Source: Azorinus chamasolen (taxonomy: Eukaryota; Mollusca; Bivalvia; Cardiida; Solecurtidae). Taken from it: 64,000 nt of DNA. Below the pieces are notes generated by a model, which saw only the letters and a program-made list of their open reading frames with translations, was not told where the DNA came from and searched no databases. Shown one piece after another: positions 45,291 through 60,200 of the stretch. Made by a program: the position numbers and the translations under genes. The stretch covers positions 43,625,552 to 43,689,551 of the forward strand of contig OY755252.1 in the NCBI GenBank assembly GCA_963576725.1, in the 5' to 3' direction. The number at the start of each line of letters is the position of its first letter. The stretch's first letter is position 1.

Positions 45291-48200
45291 CTGCAAAATA
45301 TGAACAACTGTGTTTACCTTGAGAATGAAACACAAATTTTATTTACAGTAGAACCTCTCTAAAGCAACTAATTAAAGATTCATAATTGGTGCAGAACGAA
45401 AGTAACACAGAATGCTTCAATGAGCTACCACCTGCCCCTATGACCCAAAGCAAGACCTCTTAGAGAGGTTGTACTGTAGTCCACTTTTCCATATTTACAA
45501 ATAAAATATATAGTTCAATATTTAACAGTAGTCTTATCGACAAGAAATACTGTCTGCTCATACTCAGACTTGTCAACTTAGTAAGAAGAGAGTGTCTGCG
45601 TGACAAACAGCTTGGATCCTGATGAGATATTATTCTGTGTCTTATCTGGATCCATGCTTGAACATTGTCTGTGGATCCAGATAAGACACAGAATGTGAGG
45701 AAGCCTTCCAGCTGGCTTGTGTTAGGTCGGTGGTTCAACCTGGATGTTCTTCTGTGCACTAAGCAATGCAATTTGTTCCGTGCTTAGTAAAACCTCTTGG
45801 GTCTTCCTCCACCTGTAATTAGCTGGACGTTGTGAAATGACTGAAATACTGTTTAAACAATGTAAAACCCGATAAAAAAACAAAACCAAGTGTTCACCAG
45901 ACTTGAGAATTGAGTCTATTCTGTTAACCATTGTTCTGCTGATCTCAACCTAATTATCATTGGCACAGAAGAACATCCAGGTTGAACCACCGACCTAACA
46001 CAAGCCAGCTGGAAGGCTTCCTCACATGAAAAATCCAAATGCCCAGATCGGGAATCAAACCAACAGCGATGAGGGGCTAAGCAATTGTCAGTCGAAGACC
46101 ATAACCACTTGGCCACGGAAGCCCCGGTGAACACTTGTTTAGTTGAAATTACAGTGTAGGTTCAAGAGTATTAAACTTTAGCCTGCCTAAAAAACAATGT
46201 CAGAATATTAATAGACAAATAAGTTATAATGACATATGGAAGGACATATGGAAGGTGGAACATTGCTGCAATATTAGAAACTAATGAAACAGATCTATTT
46301 CAAATTCCATTAGCAAACAGAGCAGACCCTGATCAGATGGCTCCTACTAGAGCCATCTGATCTGGATCTTCTCTGTTTGCAAATGCATGAAAAGGTGTTT
46401 ATATGAAGGAAAGGGTTATTTAATCTTTTGAAGAGTCAAGACCCTCGACCAATTACTTTTGTAGTCATCAACAACACAAACTAGACTGTCGCAGGACAGC
46501 AAAGCTCGCCTATTGTAGACCTTGTCTACAAAGATGAAGTCCAAAATATTTTTCTATTTTAACTGAACTACATCAATGTTAAACCTACTGGCAAACTCTA
46601 TTCCAAATACCAGCTACCTATGGCAAGTATTTCATGTTGTATTAGTGCATCTTAACACTTACCCAAAAACTTTAACCTTGAGAGCCCAAAAAGCTACGTT
46701 CAAAACAGGTGAAATTTTGACTAAAATTCAATTCTATTTTAAATTTTAACTACACTAAATCAATGTTCAACACACAGGGGACCTCCATTCCAAATATCTG
46801 CTTTCTAGGGCAAATAATTCATGTAGTATTAGTGAATTTCAACACTTACCCAAAAACTTTAACCTTCCTATTTCAGCCCAAAAAGCTAAGTTCAAAACAG
46901 GTGAAATTTTGACTAAAATTCAGTTTTATTCTAAGTTTTAACTACACTACATTAATGTTCAACACACTGGGAACCTCCATTTCAAGTATCAGCTTCCTAG
47001 GGAAAATATTTCATGTAGTATTTAATAGTGCATTTCAACACTTACCCAAAAACTTTAACCTTGAGATTTCAGCCCAAAAAGCCAAGTCCAAAACAGGTGA
47101 ATTTTTTTACTAAAATTCAATTTTATTTTAAATTTTAACTACACTTCATCAATGTTCAACACACAGGGAACCTCCATTCCAAATATCAGCGTTCGAGGGC
47201 AAATATTTCATGTAGTACTAGTGCATTTCAACACTTACCCCAAAATTTTAACCAAAAGCCAATGCCGACGCTGGGGTTATTCCATAAGCCCCCCTATTCT
47301 TCGAATAGGCGAGCTAAAAAGTAACAGGAAGACAGACTCTCTAAAAGTTGGATAAATCTATATTCCCCCTCCATTATAAGTGAGGTCATAATATCAAAAA
47401 CACACATTTATCAGACTCGAGCACAATTTTTAAATTCTTCTATCATTCTTTTTCATATTTTATCTAAAACTTTCACTCACTTGTTGGAGTAATTTTGACT
47501 AGAAGTAGTAGAAAAGCTCTGAGGCTGGCCCATCATCTGACCTTGGCCAAGTGGCATTTGACCTTGACTTGCTGTTGGTATCTGACCCTGACCTACAGGT
47601 GGTATTTGACCTTGACCCATCTGTGCCACTTGACCTTGTGGCATAAACTGACCTCCGGTGTATGATGGCTGCTGAAAAGGTAAAAAGTGAACTTTTAGCA
47701 CTCTAAGTAAATGCTGTCTGTAGTACATGTTTAACCCATTTCCTCATATTTATGACTTTTGACGACTGTAAAAGTCATTTTGTGAAACCACTGTGATAAC
47801 TAGAGCATTTGCTCCTGTAGGAGCAAATGCTCTATTTATCACAATGGTTTCAAACTAAAAAAATCTAAAATGTTCCTTTTCTTTAGTTAATGCTCTTTTC
47901 GGTAGATTTATTCAAAGAGGTTGGATCTAAAAATAGCCTATGAGGTACTCAAAGTATATCTATCCTCCATTTCCAGTTGAGAACTATGATGGAGCTGTCA
48001 TTAACCATTTGAGTAACAAAATTCCAAAGTAAAAGGATCCTTCAATGTTCAACAGAATAGTCCATTTTAAAAAAGTATGATTGTGTAAATTTGCTCAAAA
48101 TATAAATGAATGAATGGCAACAGTACAGACCTCAGGCAGATGGCTCGTATAAGATTTTTTAACCAATATTAAACAGAAAGACCAACACACTAACCAATTC

Positions 48201-51200
48201 ACCTATTAATATAAGCATTGAGACCCTGGGCAGAAAGTCCTTTATAAGATAATATGGTTTACAGAAGAACCTGTCTTAAGCGGCCATTCTTTTATTGAAC
48301 ATAGGAGTCTAAAAAAGCAGGTGATTGCTTAATGCAGATCAAACGTAATGCATTAAAGCTCCTATTAGAGCTTTCTGCACTAATTTTAACCTGCATTAAG
48401 CTACCTACCACCTGCCTTTCAGACAATGAATTAGATCTCTTTTTATGGCCGCTGAAGACAAATTATCCTGTATACTAACCTGACTGGGCATAGCCCCCGG
48501 AGGCATTCCCATGGCCCCTGGGTTGTATCCCATGGTTTTATAAGTGTATGGCATTGGGCTTTCCTTCATCAGATTGTGGTACATTTGCAGGGCATCCAAC
48601 ACCTTGGTATTCAAATTACACAGGTCAGCATGTTTCCTGCAATTCAGAAAAGTAAACCGGTGTCAAGCAAACGGACAATTCTGTAAAGATGGTCAGTTTG
48701 AAGTAAAACAGTAGTGTACAATAGTGTCAAGTACAGTAAAACCCCTCTAAACAGGACATACAATTAAGAATAAGACAGGTGGCAGCTTAATGCAGGGCAA
48801 AAGTCATGCAGAAAGCTTCTCTAGGAGCTTTCTGCGTGACTTTTACCCTGCATTAAGCAGCCACCTGCTTAAAAGTATCTAAATTCTTCTCTACTAGAAT
48901 TACGGTTTAGATAGGTTTAACTGTAGTCATAGAGATGTGTATAAGTGTGTCAAAAACAGTCAGTTTACAGAGACAATAGATGTGAACATAAGCACAAGCA
49001 GTGTAGACCCAGATTTGTCTTGAAAGAACTAATGCAACTGATATGGAGTCAATACTTTTTGACACCTTCAAGAATCCATTATGTTTTACAATTCAACTTC
49101 AAGTAACATACAGAGCCCAATAACAAAGTGATAATAGAGGCAATGTAATGCTCTAACTATTCAGACAAGCAAACTCTTCTCTCTAATTGGGTGTAACACT
49201 GAATAAAAACAATTCAATACTATTTTGATAACTTTAAAAAAAACTAGAATTGTTTGTGTTACAAAGACTGATCCCCCCCCCCCCCCCCCCCCCCGGGAAC
49301 AGGAATACGATATATATATATACAACTTGACATAGTGCTGATCAATCCTATGAAGTTTCATGAAAATCCGACCAAAGGTTTTGGAAAACAGCGCAGACAA
49401 ATTAAAATCCGACAGGCAGACAGAGGGCTACTGCCCACAAAAACAATATGTCTTCCCAGTATACTGGGGGAGACATAACTAAAGGAGTAGCAAATAGTGT
49501 AGACCCTGATCAAACTGATCCTTAACCCTTTCCTTCATACAAAAGCTGTTCACACATTTGCAAACACAGGTTTGCATTATCTGCCGAAGTTTGTCTGGCG
49601 AAATATTTGGGAGAAGGATAGTTGGATCAATATCTTACTCATTTGAACAGCATAATACCTACCTGTCAATCTGCTCTAGCTCGGCATCAATCAGTGGACC
49701 CATTGCTTTACATTGCTCTGAAAGATACAAAAATAATCAAGGGCATTTGCAAAGGACCAGCAGCACCACTATGGTACTAAACATATTTCACAGAGCAACA
49801 AATTAAACCATTACCCCATAGGTTATTCAACCACTTTGAATAAATCTACCGAAAAGGAGCATTAACTAGAGAAAGGGAAAAATTTAGAATTTTGTAGTTT
49901 GAAACCATTGTGATAAATAGAGCATTTGCTCCTATAGGAGCAAATGCTCTATTTATCATAATGGTTTCACAAAGTGACTTTTCCAGAGTCGTCAAAAGTC
50001 GTCAATATGAGGGAAAGGGTTAACATGCGTACTCAAGTTCTAAAATCATTGTTTCTCCACCAAACCCTTTGTTGTGACCACTCTTTAGAATCGTCTTGAA
50101 GAGACGATTCTAAAGCGTAGTCACATCATAGGGTCTGGTGGAGATATTCCTGAGTATGTTTTAACTTACATATCTAATCTGGACCTCTGTTTCAGTAAAT
50201 AACAAGAGCTGTCACAGGACAGCGAGCTTGACTATTCTCAGAATTGTTAGTGTAAAAAATGCTTGATAGTGGACTAAAATAGTGTCCAATGATACTAGAA
50301 GCAAGTAATCAGTCTCAGTAAACTATCTTTAATAGTATTCAGGATGTAGGATCTCTTTGAACTCTTTAATGAAAGAGAAAAACTTAAGTATAAAAGGGCA
50401 ATAATTTCTGTTAAAATGCTTGACAGAGTAATGTACTCTTGCCTACATATGAAGCTTGAGGTGGTGAACAAGTGTTCCAAAAACCTTAACCAAAAGTTCT
50501 AAGTTAAAAAGGGCCATAATTCTGTCAAAATGCATGACAGAGTTATGTACTCTTGCCTACAGATGAATTCCAAGTTTTAAAGCTTTATCTCAAAGGGTTA
50601 TGTAAATAAGTGGACATTAACAAAAACCTTAACCAAAAGTTCTAAGTTAAAAAGGGCCATAATTCTGTCAAAATGCTTGACACAATTATGTACTCTTGCC
50701 TACAGATGAAGATTGTGGTGGTGAACAAGTGTTCCAAGTTTCAAAGCTTTGTTCCTAAGGTAAGAGGCAAAAAAAGGACCTTAACAAAAACCTTAACCAA
50801 AAATTCTAAGTTAAAAAGGGCCATAATTCTGTCAAAATGCTTGACAGAGTTATGGACCCTTGTCTACAGATGAAGCTTGTGGTGGTGAACAAGTGTTCCA
50901 AGTTTAAAACAAGAGGGCCAGAATGGCCCTGAAGCGCTCACCAGACAATCAGAGGAGAAGATTTTCAAAGTTTTCACTTTATGTTTCTATTGAAAGCTGG
51001 CTACTCCTGGGGCAGGGCCAATTTTGACCACAGGGGCATAATTTATATAACATTTGTAGAGGACCTGAACATGAAGCTATGTGCCAAATATGAAAGTTAT
51101 GAACCTTCCAGTTTCAGAGAAGATTTTCAATGTTTTTACTATATATTTTTATTGAAAACTGACCACCCCTCGGGTGGGGCCAATTTTAATCCCAGGGGCA

Positions 51201-54200
51201 TAATTTAAACAAGGCCATACAAAGTTCTGACTAAAGGCGATCAACTGTTCTTCTGAACGGGTATGTGTACCCTAGCATTCCAAACTGATTTTTTGCATTT
51301 GAATATTATTATAAATTATTACATAATAATTGCATAATCATAAGTATAACTTAACAGTTTCAAGTAATACAATTTCATGTTAAAAAATATTTCATAATTT
51401 ATTTGAAATCTTTAATTTGGCATTCTGGAGTCTTTACATGATTTACCCTTCTTCTGAACTGCAGGGCAGGTTATAATAATATCATAATGCCAATCACTAT
51501 TATTAATTAACCCTTCCCTCATACAAATGTGTTTTCACATTTTTGAAAACAGAGTAGACCCAGATCGGATGCCTCCTATAGGAGCCATCTGATCAGGGCC
51601 TGCTCTGTTTGTAAATGGAATTTTATACAGCTGTTCCTTAAGTTTCTAAAATGGCTACAATGTTCCACCTACTATATTTCATTATAACTATTTTATAGAT
51701 GAATATTCAGTAGGTTGTGAAATTTGGAAAAAAATGACTACAATGTTCCACCTTCCATACTTCATTTTAACTATTTTGTTCATGAATATGCAGTAGGCAT
51801 TCAAATTAATAATAAACATAGAACAGGCAAAGGGTTAAGGCACAGAGCTCCAGCACCAGATACAGGTGACCTAAAAATAGCCACTGGTCATCTATCCCAC
51901 TGTTTGACTGGATGACCTATTTATGAGCAAAGAGAAGATGCTTAAAATCGCAGTCAGCTATAAGTTTGCTAGAAAACTGTCCACCATGGTGTGTAGCCAA
52001 TTTTGACCACAGAAGCATAATTTATATAACTTTTGTAGAGAACCTGAACATGATGCTATGTGCCAAATATGAAGGCTGAGAACCTTTCAGTTTCAGAGGA
52101 GATGATATTCAAAGTTTTCACTATATGTTTCTATAGAAAACAATTCACCCCTGGGGTGGGGCCAATTTTGACCCTAGGGACATAATTTATATAACTTTTG
52201 TAGAGGACCTACAGATGATGCTATGTGCCAAAGATGAAAGCTGAGACCCCTGTAGATTCAGAGGAGAAGATTTTTAAAGCTTGAAATTGTTGACGCCCGA
52301 CGACGGACGACGGACGACGCACGACGACGGACATCAGGCGATCACAAAAGCTCACCCTGAGCACAAAAGTGCTCTGGTGAGCTAAAAAGCTATATTCCAA
52401 AGGTTAGAGGTAACAAGTGGACTTTAACAAGGTGCGACGCGGACGCGCAAACGGACGCGGACACCAGGGCGAGTAGGATAGCTCCACAATTTTCTTCGAA
52501 TAGTCGAGCTAAAAATGAAGCCACACTAATTCAAAACTCAATGGCAACTACAGTTCCTGTCATGTCTGTAATATTGTTTTCACATATGAATCAGATACAG
52601 CAATAATTTCAGGATTGCTGGGATAATTATTTTTAACAAATGTCAATGTACATCTATAATTACACATCAACTAAATGTGCCTAAAACTTTAAAAGTGTAA
52701 ATTTCTGCAGCTGCTGGCCTTGAACAAAACTGCTTGTATATGGCATACTAACACAAGGAACTAGTGTAATATTTCGAAATATTCTCATTACTCTGAATAT
52801 TTTGACAAACTTTGGCCAATTTGAGCACAGTCTGATCAAACGGCTGCTGAAGGAGTAGTCTGATCAGGGTTTAAACTATATGCTATTATGTTAGTTTCAT
52901 TTAACCCTTTACTCCATAGATAAAATTTTAACCCTTTACTCCATGAATATTCATATAAGAAATGTTGACATCATGAATATTAATTAGATTACATGTTATA
53001 ATTACATATGGTCACATGAAATTTTGGCCCTGGCAGAAAGTGTAGAATCATATCTATATCATAACCAAACAGAGCAGACCCTGATCAGATGGCTCCTATA
53101 GGAGCCATCTGATCTGGGTCTACTCTATTTGCGAATGCGTATTTATTGAGTAATGCGTTAAAGTATCAAATGGTGCGGAATTGACTTATTCAACTTAACA
53201 AACTGGTGGAGAAGAGACCTGAGGGTCTGAGAGTAAATTATCTAAGTTCATATGCCATTATAAAAACTCAGCTAATTAATATTCATGATATAAAAAATAA
53301 TTTCTTACATAAATATTCCTGGAGTAAAGGGTTAAAGTTGGGTCAGATTTAAGGAGTGTAAGGATGTGCACCTTTGGAAACTTCTATAATGATCAGGGTA
53401 TGCTCTATTTGCTTGTATGTTACAGATTATCTGCCGTTTGCTATGGTAATAAATGTTCTTATTCTATATTTTAAAAACAAGAATTTAATAAGTTAATATT
53501 TAAAATGAAAGGAGTCTGGCATAACATTCCTGAAGTAATGGGTTAACAAGTCCATATAGCAGAATACAGTACAAAAAAACTCCAAAAGAAGTATTCTGCA
53601 TTTAATACTTTTTGAGCAGACTATTTTATCAAGATTTGATTCTGACTATTGCACCAAATTTTCCTGTCATTTCATGAATATTCATGTAAGTGGGTGATTT
53701 TTTGTATATTTATTTGCTGATTTTTAAAATGGCATGAACATTGGCAGAAACTGTAGAATCAGATCTATATCATATCATATAAACACCTCTTCATGAATTT
53801 GCAAACAGAGTAGACCCAGATCAGACAGCTCCTATAGGAGTCAGCTGATCAGGGTCTGCTCTGTTTGCTAATAGTATTTGATATAGCTGTTTCTTTAGTT
53901 TCTAAAATAGCTAAAATGCTCCACCTTCCATATTTCATTATAAATATTTTGTAAATGAATATTAAGTAGGTATTGAAATTTGAAATAAACATAGAACAGG
54001 GAAAGGGTTAACTGAGCAGACCATAGTTAGAGCTATCTGATTTAGGTCTAGGCATAAAAAGACAGCAGTACCTGGTAAAACATTAAGGATTTTTTACAGT
54101 CAAGGGAGATTACCTTCTAGCTGTAACATTTCAAGACTGTCTGGATTAATCTCCCCTGTTGGATCAGCATTCTGGATCAACTGGAGGACTGAATCAATCT

Positions 54201-57200
54201 TCTCCTGCAAGAAACACAATCATATATGTTCTCAAACATGGGCATTGATAGACACTCAAAATGGACACCGATAGATTATCACTCCTTAACAGGGACACAG
54301 GCAAACAGTGTAGACCCAGACCAGGAGATCATAAGGAGCCCAATATTGGGTTCTGCACCGTTTGCCTCAGAAATTCTTTTTAAAAGGTTACATTAAGAAA
54401 AGAAACATTGCAGAAACACCCTCAAAATGACAATTAGATTAATTGAAAATACACATAAATTGGATGAGATCACCGAAGAGAGGTTTGTTAAATACATTTC
54501 AATGGCATCACATTTAAATTATACTTTTTTTCCTCTTAAAATAGAGATAGAAGTCACACTGTTGGAACACTGTAAGTGTTTGAGTTAGTGCATCAAAACT
54601 TTGCTAACAGCAAACAAAATCAGTTATCTCAGTCATTTAATAATAACAAAAGTTATGCCACATTTAATCCTTTCCCTCATATAAGCACATTAGCATGCCT
54701 TTGCAAACAGAGTTGACCTAGATCAGATGGCTCCAAATAGCTTGTATGTGTATGCCATTAAAAAACTTCTGCTAACAAATATTCATGATGTCATTAATTC
54801 TTATATATTAAATAGTCAACAGGGAAACTATTAACACATTCCCTCCTAGTGATGCATTTTGGCACCTCTGTAAAGGTCACATTTTGAAACCACTGTGATA
54901 AATAGAGCATTTGTTCCATAGGACCAAATGCTCTATTTATCGCAATGGTTTCAAAACTACACAACTCTAAAATTATCCTTTTCTATAGTTAATGATCCTT
55001 TTCGGTAGATTTATTCAAAGAGGTTGGGTCTAAAAAATGGTCTTGGAGGGAATGAGATAACACAATAGCAATCTACACAAACTGTTTTCTGCTGAAATTT
55101 TCAGATTAAATTTCATTCATTTTTAATAAGAAATACAGTCCAGAGGGTCAATTAATTTGGATCTAGATGAGACAGGCCCAGACTATTCGCATTGGTAATC
55201 CAGATTCCTCTGTTAGTGTGCAAAGAGTTATACACAAGACAAGTAAGTACCTCATCAATATCAACTTCTTCCGGGGCTTCTATAGTTTTCACCTGGACAT
55301 CCTCATTAAACACAACTTTTCTTATAGCTGAAAATATAACCATGGAAACTGAACTCTATGTACAGTACAAGCCCTCTAAACCGGAATTCTAGCAGAGAAG
55401 ACTTTAGATACTTTTAGACAAGTGGCTGTTTAATGCAGCCTGTGACAACAGGGTGAAAGTTACGCAGAAAGCTCCTAGAGGAGCTTTCTGCATGACTTTC
55501 ACCCTGCATTAAGCTGCCACCTGTCTCTGAGACTAAATTTATTCTTAACTGAACATCTGGTTTACAGTGGTTTTATCATATATAAACAATGTATTAAAAT
55601 GTACAGGCTGGTATCTTGGAAATCTAACAACATACTATTTTGGGATTCCTTATAAAAAGAAGGGGGACAGATAAAGTGCACAAATTTAACTTTTTTGTCA
55701 AGAATAGCTCTTTTATTTCTCCACAAATCCTGTTCCAGACAATTCTAAAGAGTAGTCATAACATAATAGGGTTCAAACAAGAAATGACATTTTTTCTGAT
55801 ATTTATGTAATAAATATTGAAATCATGGATATTCAATCCATGATGTTAATATTTATTACATAAACAGCAGGTAAAGAGTTAACCCTTTCATTTAAAGAAT
55901 CACCACGATGTCATTATTTCTAACATGAATATTCAACAGTGAAAGCGTTAATAAATGCTGTATCAAAGTCAAGTAAAAGGTTAAGACAATGAAAGACATC
56001 TAATATGATGGTTAAGATCTACGCTGTTACCAATGTCTAAAAATGCTGAACATAATCATATGCACAACTTTTTGCCTACATTTGTCTGAATATTTATGAT
56101 ATATAGAGTACATCCCCACAGTCTGACAGAAATCTGGAAGGATTATACTTACGCTCCTCAGGCTCTACGGTAAGATCTGCTGTAACAAAATTGGCGGGAA
56201 ACAAACCCTCGCCGAGTGAATTGAAACCCTTCCACCAGTTTGGATCACTGAAAATTATATTGACATTACAAAACAGAATACATGAAGTATGGGATTAAAA
56301 GAAATAATATGCAACACAAGGGAAGCTGACAAATTAGGACAAACAGTTGAAGTTTGACAATTACAGTTTATCCCATTGGACTCTCAAAATAACATCAATT
56401 TTCTCAATCTATTCAATAGAAATATACTTTCTAGTTTAAAGTTCTCAAAATGTATACACCGAGCATATGTTGCTTCTGTTTTAATTACAATTTCTTTAGC
56501 TTTGTTTCTTCCATTAATACCATTTCACTGACCTCATTTATCTCATTAACTCCATTTCAGTGGCTATATTTATTTCATTAATGCTATTTCATTGGTGTTA
56601 TTCCATTAGTGCTATTTCACTGGTTTTGTTTATCCCATTAACCCATTCCTTCATACTGACCCCTTTTTTGATGCCTCTATTAACCCATTCCCTCAAATTG
56701 ACGACTTTTGACGACTCAGTAAAAGTCACTTTGTGAAACCATTGTTATAAATAGAGTATTTTCTCCTATAGGAGCAAATGCTTTATTTATCACAATGTTT
56801 CAAGCTAACAAATTCTAAAACTTTCCTTTTCTCTAGTTAATGCTCCTTTTCGGTAGATTTATTCATAGAGGTTGTATCTAAAAATAGCCTAAGAGGTAAT
56901 GGGTTAAAGCCACTTGAAACCAGTGATAAATACTGCATTTACTCCACGGAAAAAAATGGCTCTATTTATCACAATGGTTTCAAAACTACACAATTCTAAA
57001 CTTTTCCTTTTTTGGAGTAAATGTTCTTTTTCAGTAGATTTATTCAAAGGGGTTGGGTCTAAATATAACCTATGGCTTAATGCTATTTCATAGGCTTTGT
57101 TTATTTCATTAACTCTTAGCAAACTCAAGTCAATGAACAGAAAACATATCTGGGTCCAAGCTTATAAAACCTTTAGTTGAGTCTGAGTTCGTTCTGAGAA

Positions 57201-60200
57201 CTAAAATCTGACCAATCAAAAGCTTGAGAACGAACTCACCCTCACCTAAAAAGCTTTATAAGCATGGACCCTGTTCCAGTTCTCAAGGTAGACATTGAGG
57301 TTGGTTTTACATGTAACCCTTCACTACCTGATGATTACACTTGGATCAGAATAATGACTTTTCATAATGGCAAATAAACACAGCAACTTTTAGTCATAGT
57401 AGGAACTGTAGAATCATATCTATATTTTATAGTCATATTAAAGCAAACAGAGCAGACTCTGGTCAGACAGCTTCTACGAGACTGGAGCCATACAATCTGT
57501 GCCTTCTCTGTTTGCAATGGCATAAAATTATTGTGTATCTATGGATTAAATAATTAATCAATCAGGTAATATATGCTGTGCCAAGATCAAACATGAGACT
57601 CACCTGTCATCCAATACACTAATTATCTCCCCTGCTTTGAAAGTCAATTCATTATCCTCGGCTGCTTCAAAATCATATAGAGCTCGAACCTGAAACATAA
57701 TACAAGGAAATGTTCAGAGAAAGTAAAGCACTTTTCAAACTGGACATGTAATATTTCTCATTAATCCATTACTTAATGAATATTCATGAAAAATGTACTG
57801 ACAGTATGAATATTAATTTAGCTGAAATATGATAATGGCATATGATCAAGACAACGTTTAGCCATGGCAGAAACTGTAGAATCAGATCTACATGTATATT
57901 ATTTCATGTCCAAACTTGATCAGACAGCTCCACCAGTATTTACCCTTTACCTTTTCAATAGTCATGTAAGAAATAATAACATCATGAATATTCATTAGGC
58001 TATCTTTTCAACTAAAGTTACCTTTTGCTTTGACAAAATCTGTAGAATCAGATCTATATCATGTCAAAAGCAAACAGAGCAGAACCTGATCAGGCGGCTC
58101 CTATAGGAGTGGTCTGATCTGGGTCTACTGTTTGCTTATTCTTGAAAAGTTGTTTATATGAAGGACAGGGTTATTCATTAACTATGTCTCTACTTTGAAA
58201 ACATGGAATATTTCTGAATATCACAGTTTCTCCAGATTATGAATCAACCTTTACGTGCTACTCTACATTTGTTTTACCTGGCGAATATTGATGGATGAAA
58301 AATAATGGTATTTCAAGTTCTACTTTACTTCATATTGATGCCTTTTTATGCTTTTGCAAACAGAGCAGATTAAGTTCAGACATCTTCATAAGAAGCTGCC
58401 AGGTCAGCGTCTGCTCTGGTTACATATGGAACTACATGTAAACAGAAAGGATTCCAAAGTTTCCCTTGTTTAGGTACCAGTATAATAATTCAGGCAAATG
58501 CATAAAAATGTGTTATCTATACCCTTCAGTTACGAAGCACTTCACCTGGTGAATATCTGTGTACAAAATAAATATATCACGAATATTTATTAACTGAATA
58601 TTTATAACGGTATATGAACACCGGACCTTTTATTAACAATCTTGGCTGAAACTGTAGAATCAGATATGTTCATAAGCAAACAAAGCAGACCCAGATAAGA
58701 CAGCTCATACAGGAGCTCCTACTGGAGTAGTCTAATCTGGGTCTACACTGTTTGCTAAGGCTTTTCTATCAGGTAAAGGATTAACCCTTTCTTCCATAAA
58801 TATGCCTTTCTAAGCCTCTGTAAAATTCACCTATTGAAACCATTGTGATAAATAGAGCAAAGGAGCAAATGCTGTATTTATCACAATGGTTTCAAACTAC
58901 AAAATTCTAAAATTTTCCTTTTCTCTAGTTAATGTTCCTTTTCGGTAGATTTATTCAAAGTGGTTGGATCTAATAAGCCGATAAGGGAACGGGTTAAAGT
59001 ACAATAGATAAAATATTCCCTAAACCCCTTTTTCCATTATCACAATAACGACTGGACCAATATCTACCTTTCTAACTTCTCTTGTTCTTGGCATACTGTT
59101 ACTGGGACTGGAAGATGCTCCACCCCCAAAACTAGTGGGGTACAGACTGTATGTCTTCTGTTCCTTGCCTTTCTCCTCTTGTAAGGACAGGGCAATAGCT
59201 GGAAAAGAACAAAAGACACATTGCACAGGTCCTCATAAAATGCACATATTAACCCTTTCCCTGTTCTATATTTATTTCAAATTTCAATACCTACTGAATA
59301 TTCATGGAGAAAATAGTTATGGCCAGTTACAATACCATTAACCCTTTGCCTGTTCAGTAATCATGTAAAAAATAATGACATCAAGAATATTAAGGAGCCA
59401 AATTATTTTACAGCATTATTAACCAACAAACTTCTGACTGTGGCAGGAAGTGTAGAATCAGATCTATTCAATTCCATAAGCAAACAGAGCAGGTTCCTAC
59501 AGGTGCCCTCTTATCTGGTCTACTCTGTTTGCAAACATGTGAAAAGGTGTTTATATGAAGGAAAGGGTTAACAGACATGTAAGAAATAATAACATTGTGA
59601 AATATTTACTGAAATTATATAATGGCCAGGCCATTCCCTTTAGTGTTCTATCGTTACAGGGACTACAAAATACAAATGTAGCTTGAAAAGAATAAACATA
59701 GCATTGTTAAAACTAGAAACTTGTTCTGATATCAATTTAAGCTCTTCTGATGCCAATTAACATGCAATATTATCTTGGCTGTTACTCTAATTAACCCCTT
59801 AAATGCAGAAACAAGTGTATCAATATTTGCAAATACAGTAAAACCTCTCTATAACGGTCACTAATTACATCAAGTATTTTGTGTTAAAGGCATGTGGCTG
59901 CTTAAAGCAAGGGGAAAGTAAAACAGAACGCTCCTATAGGAGCATTCTGTTTTACTTTCACCTTGCTTTAAGCAACCACCTGTCCTAAATACCAACTAAT
60001 TAACATAATTTAGTGGCCGTTATAGAGAGGTTTGACTGTAGTGTAGACCCAGATCAGAAGACTCCTAGAGGAGTCCTCTAATCAGGCTGGTACTGTTTAA
60101 CATTCAAAATTGTCTTGAGCATTACATGTATACTCTTTCATACTGTATGAACCAAATCATTAAATAAAGATTGACCATTCTGATTTGAAAATTCAGCATT

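Larger units (their letters stand above)
50195..52510. mobile_element. HN2 element with a nested HN1 pair
   Basis: Left end AACAAGAGCTGTCACAGGAC + AGCGAGCTTGACTATTC; four roughly 170-bp cores (AAGTTAAAAAGGGCCATAAT, TCTGTCAAAATGCTTGACA, TGGTGGTGAACAAGTGTTCC). Its right end resumes at about 52388 (ATTCCAAAGGTTAGAGGTAA) and finishes CTTCGAATAGTCGAGCTAAA. An HN1 element and MITE fragments occupy 50911-52384. All of this lies in one STAM intron. Confidence 0.78.
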
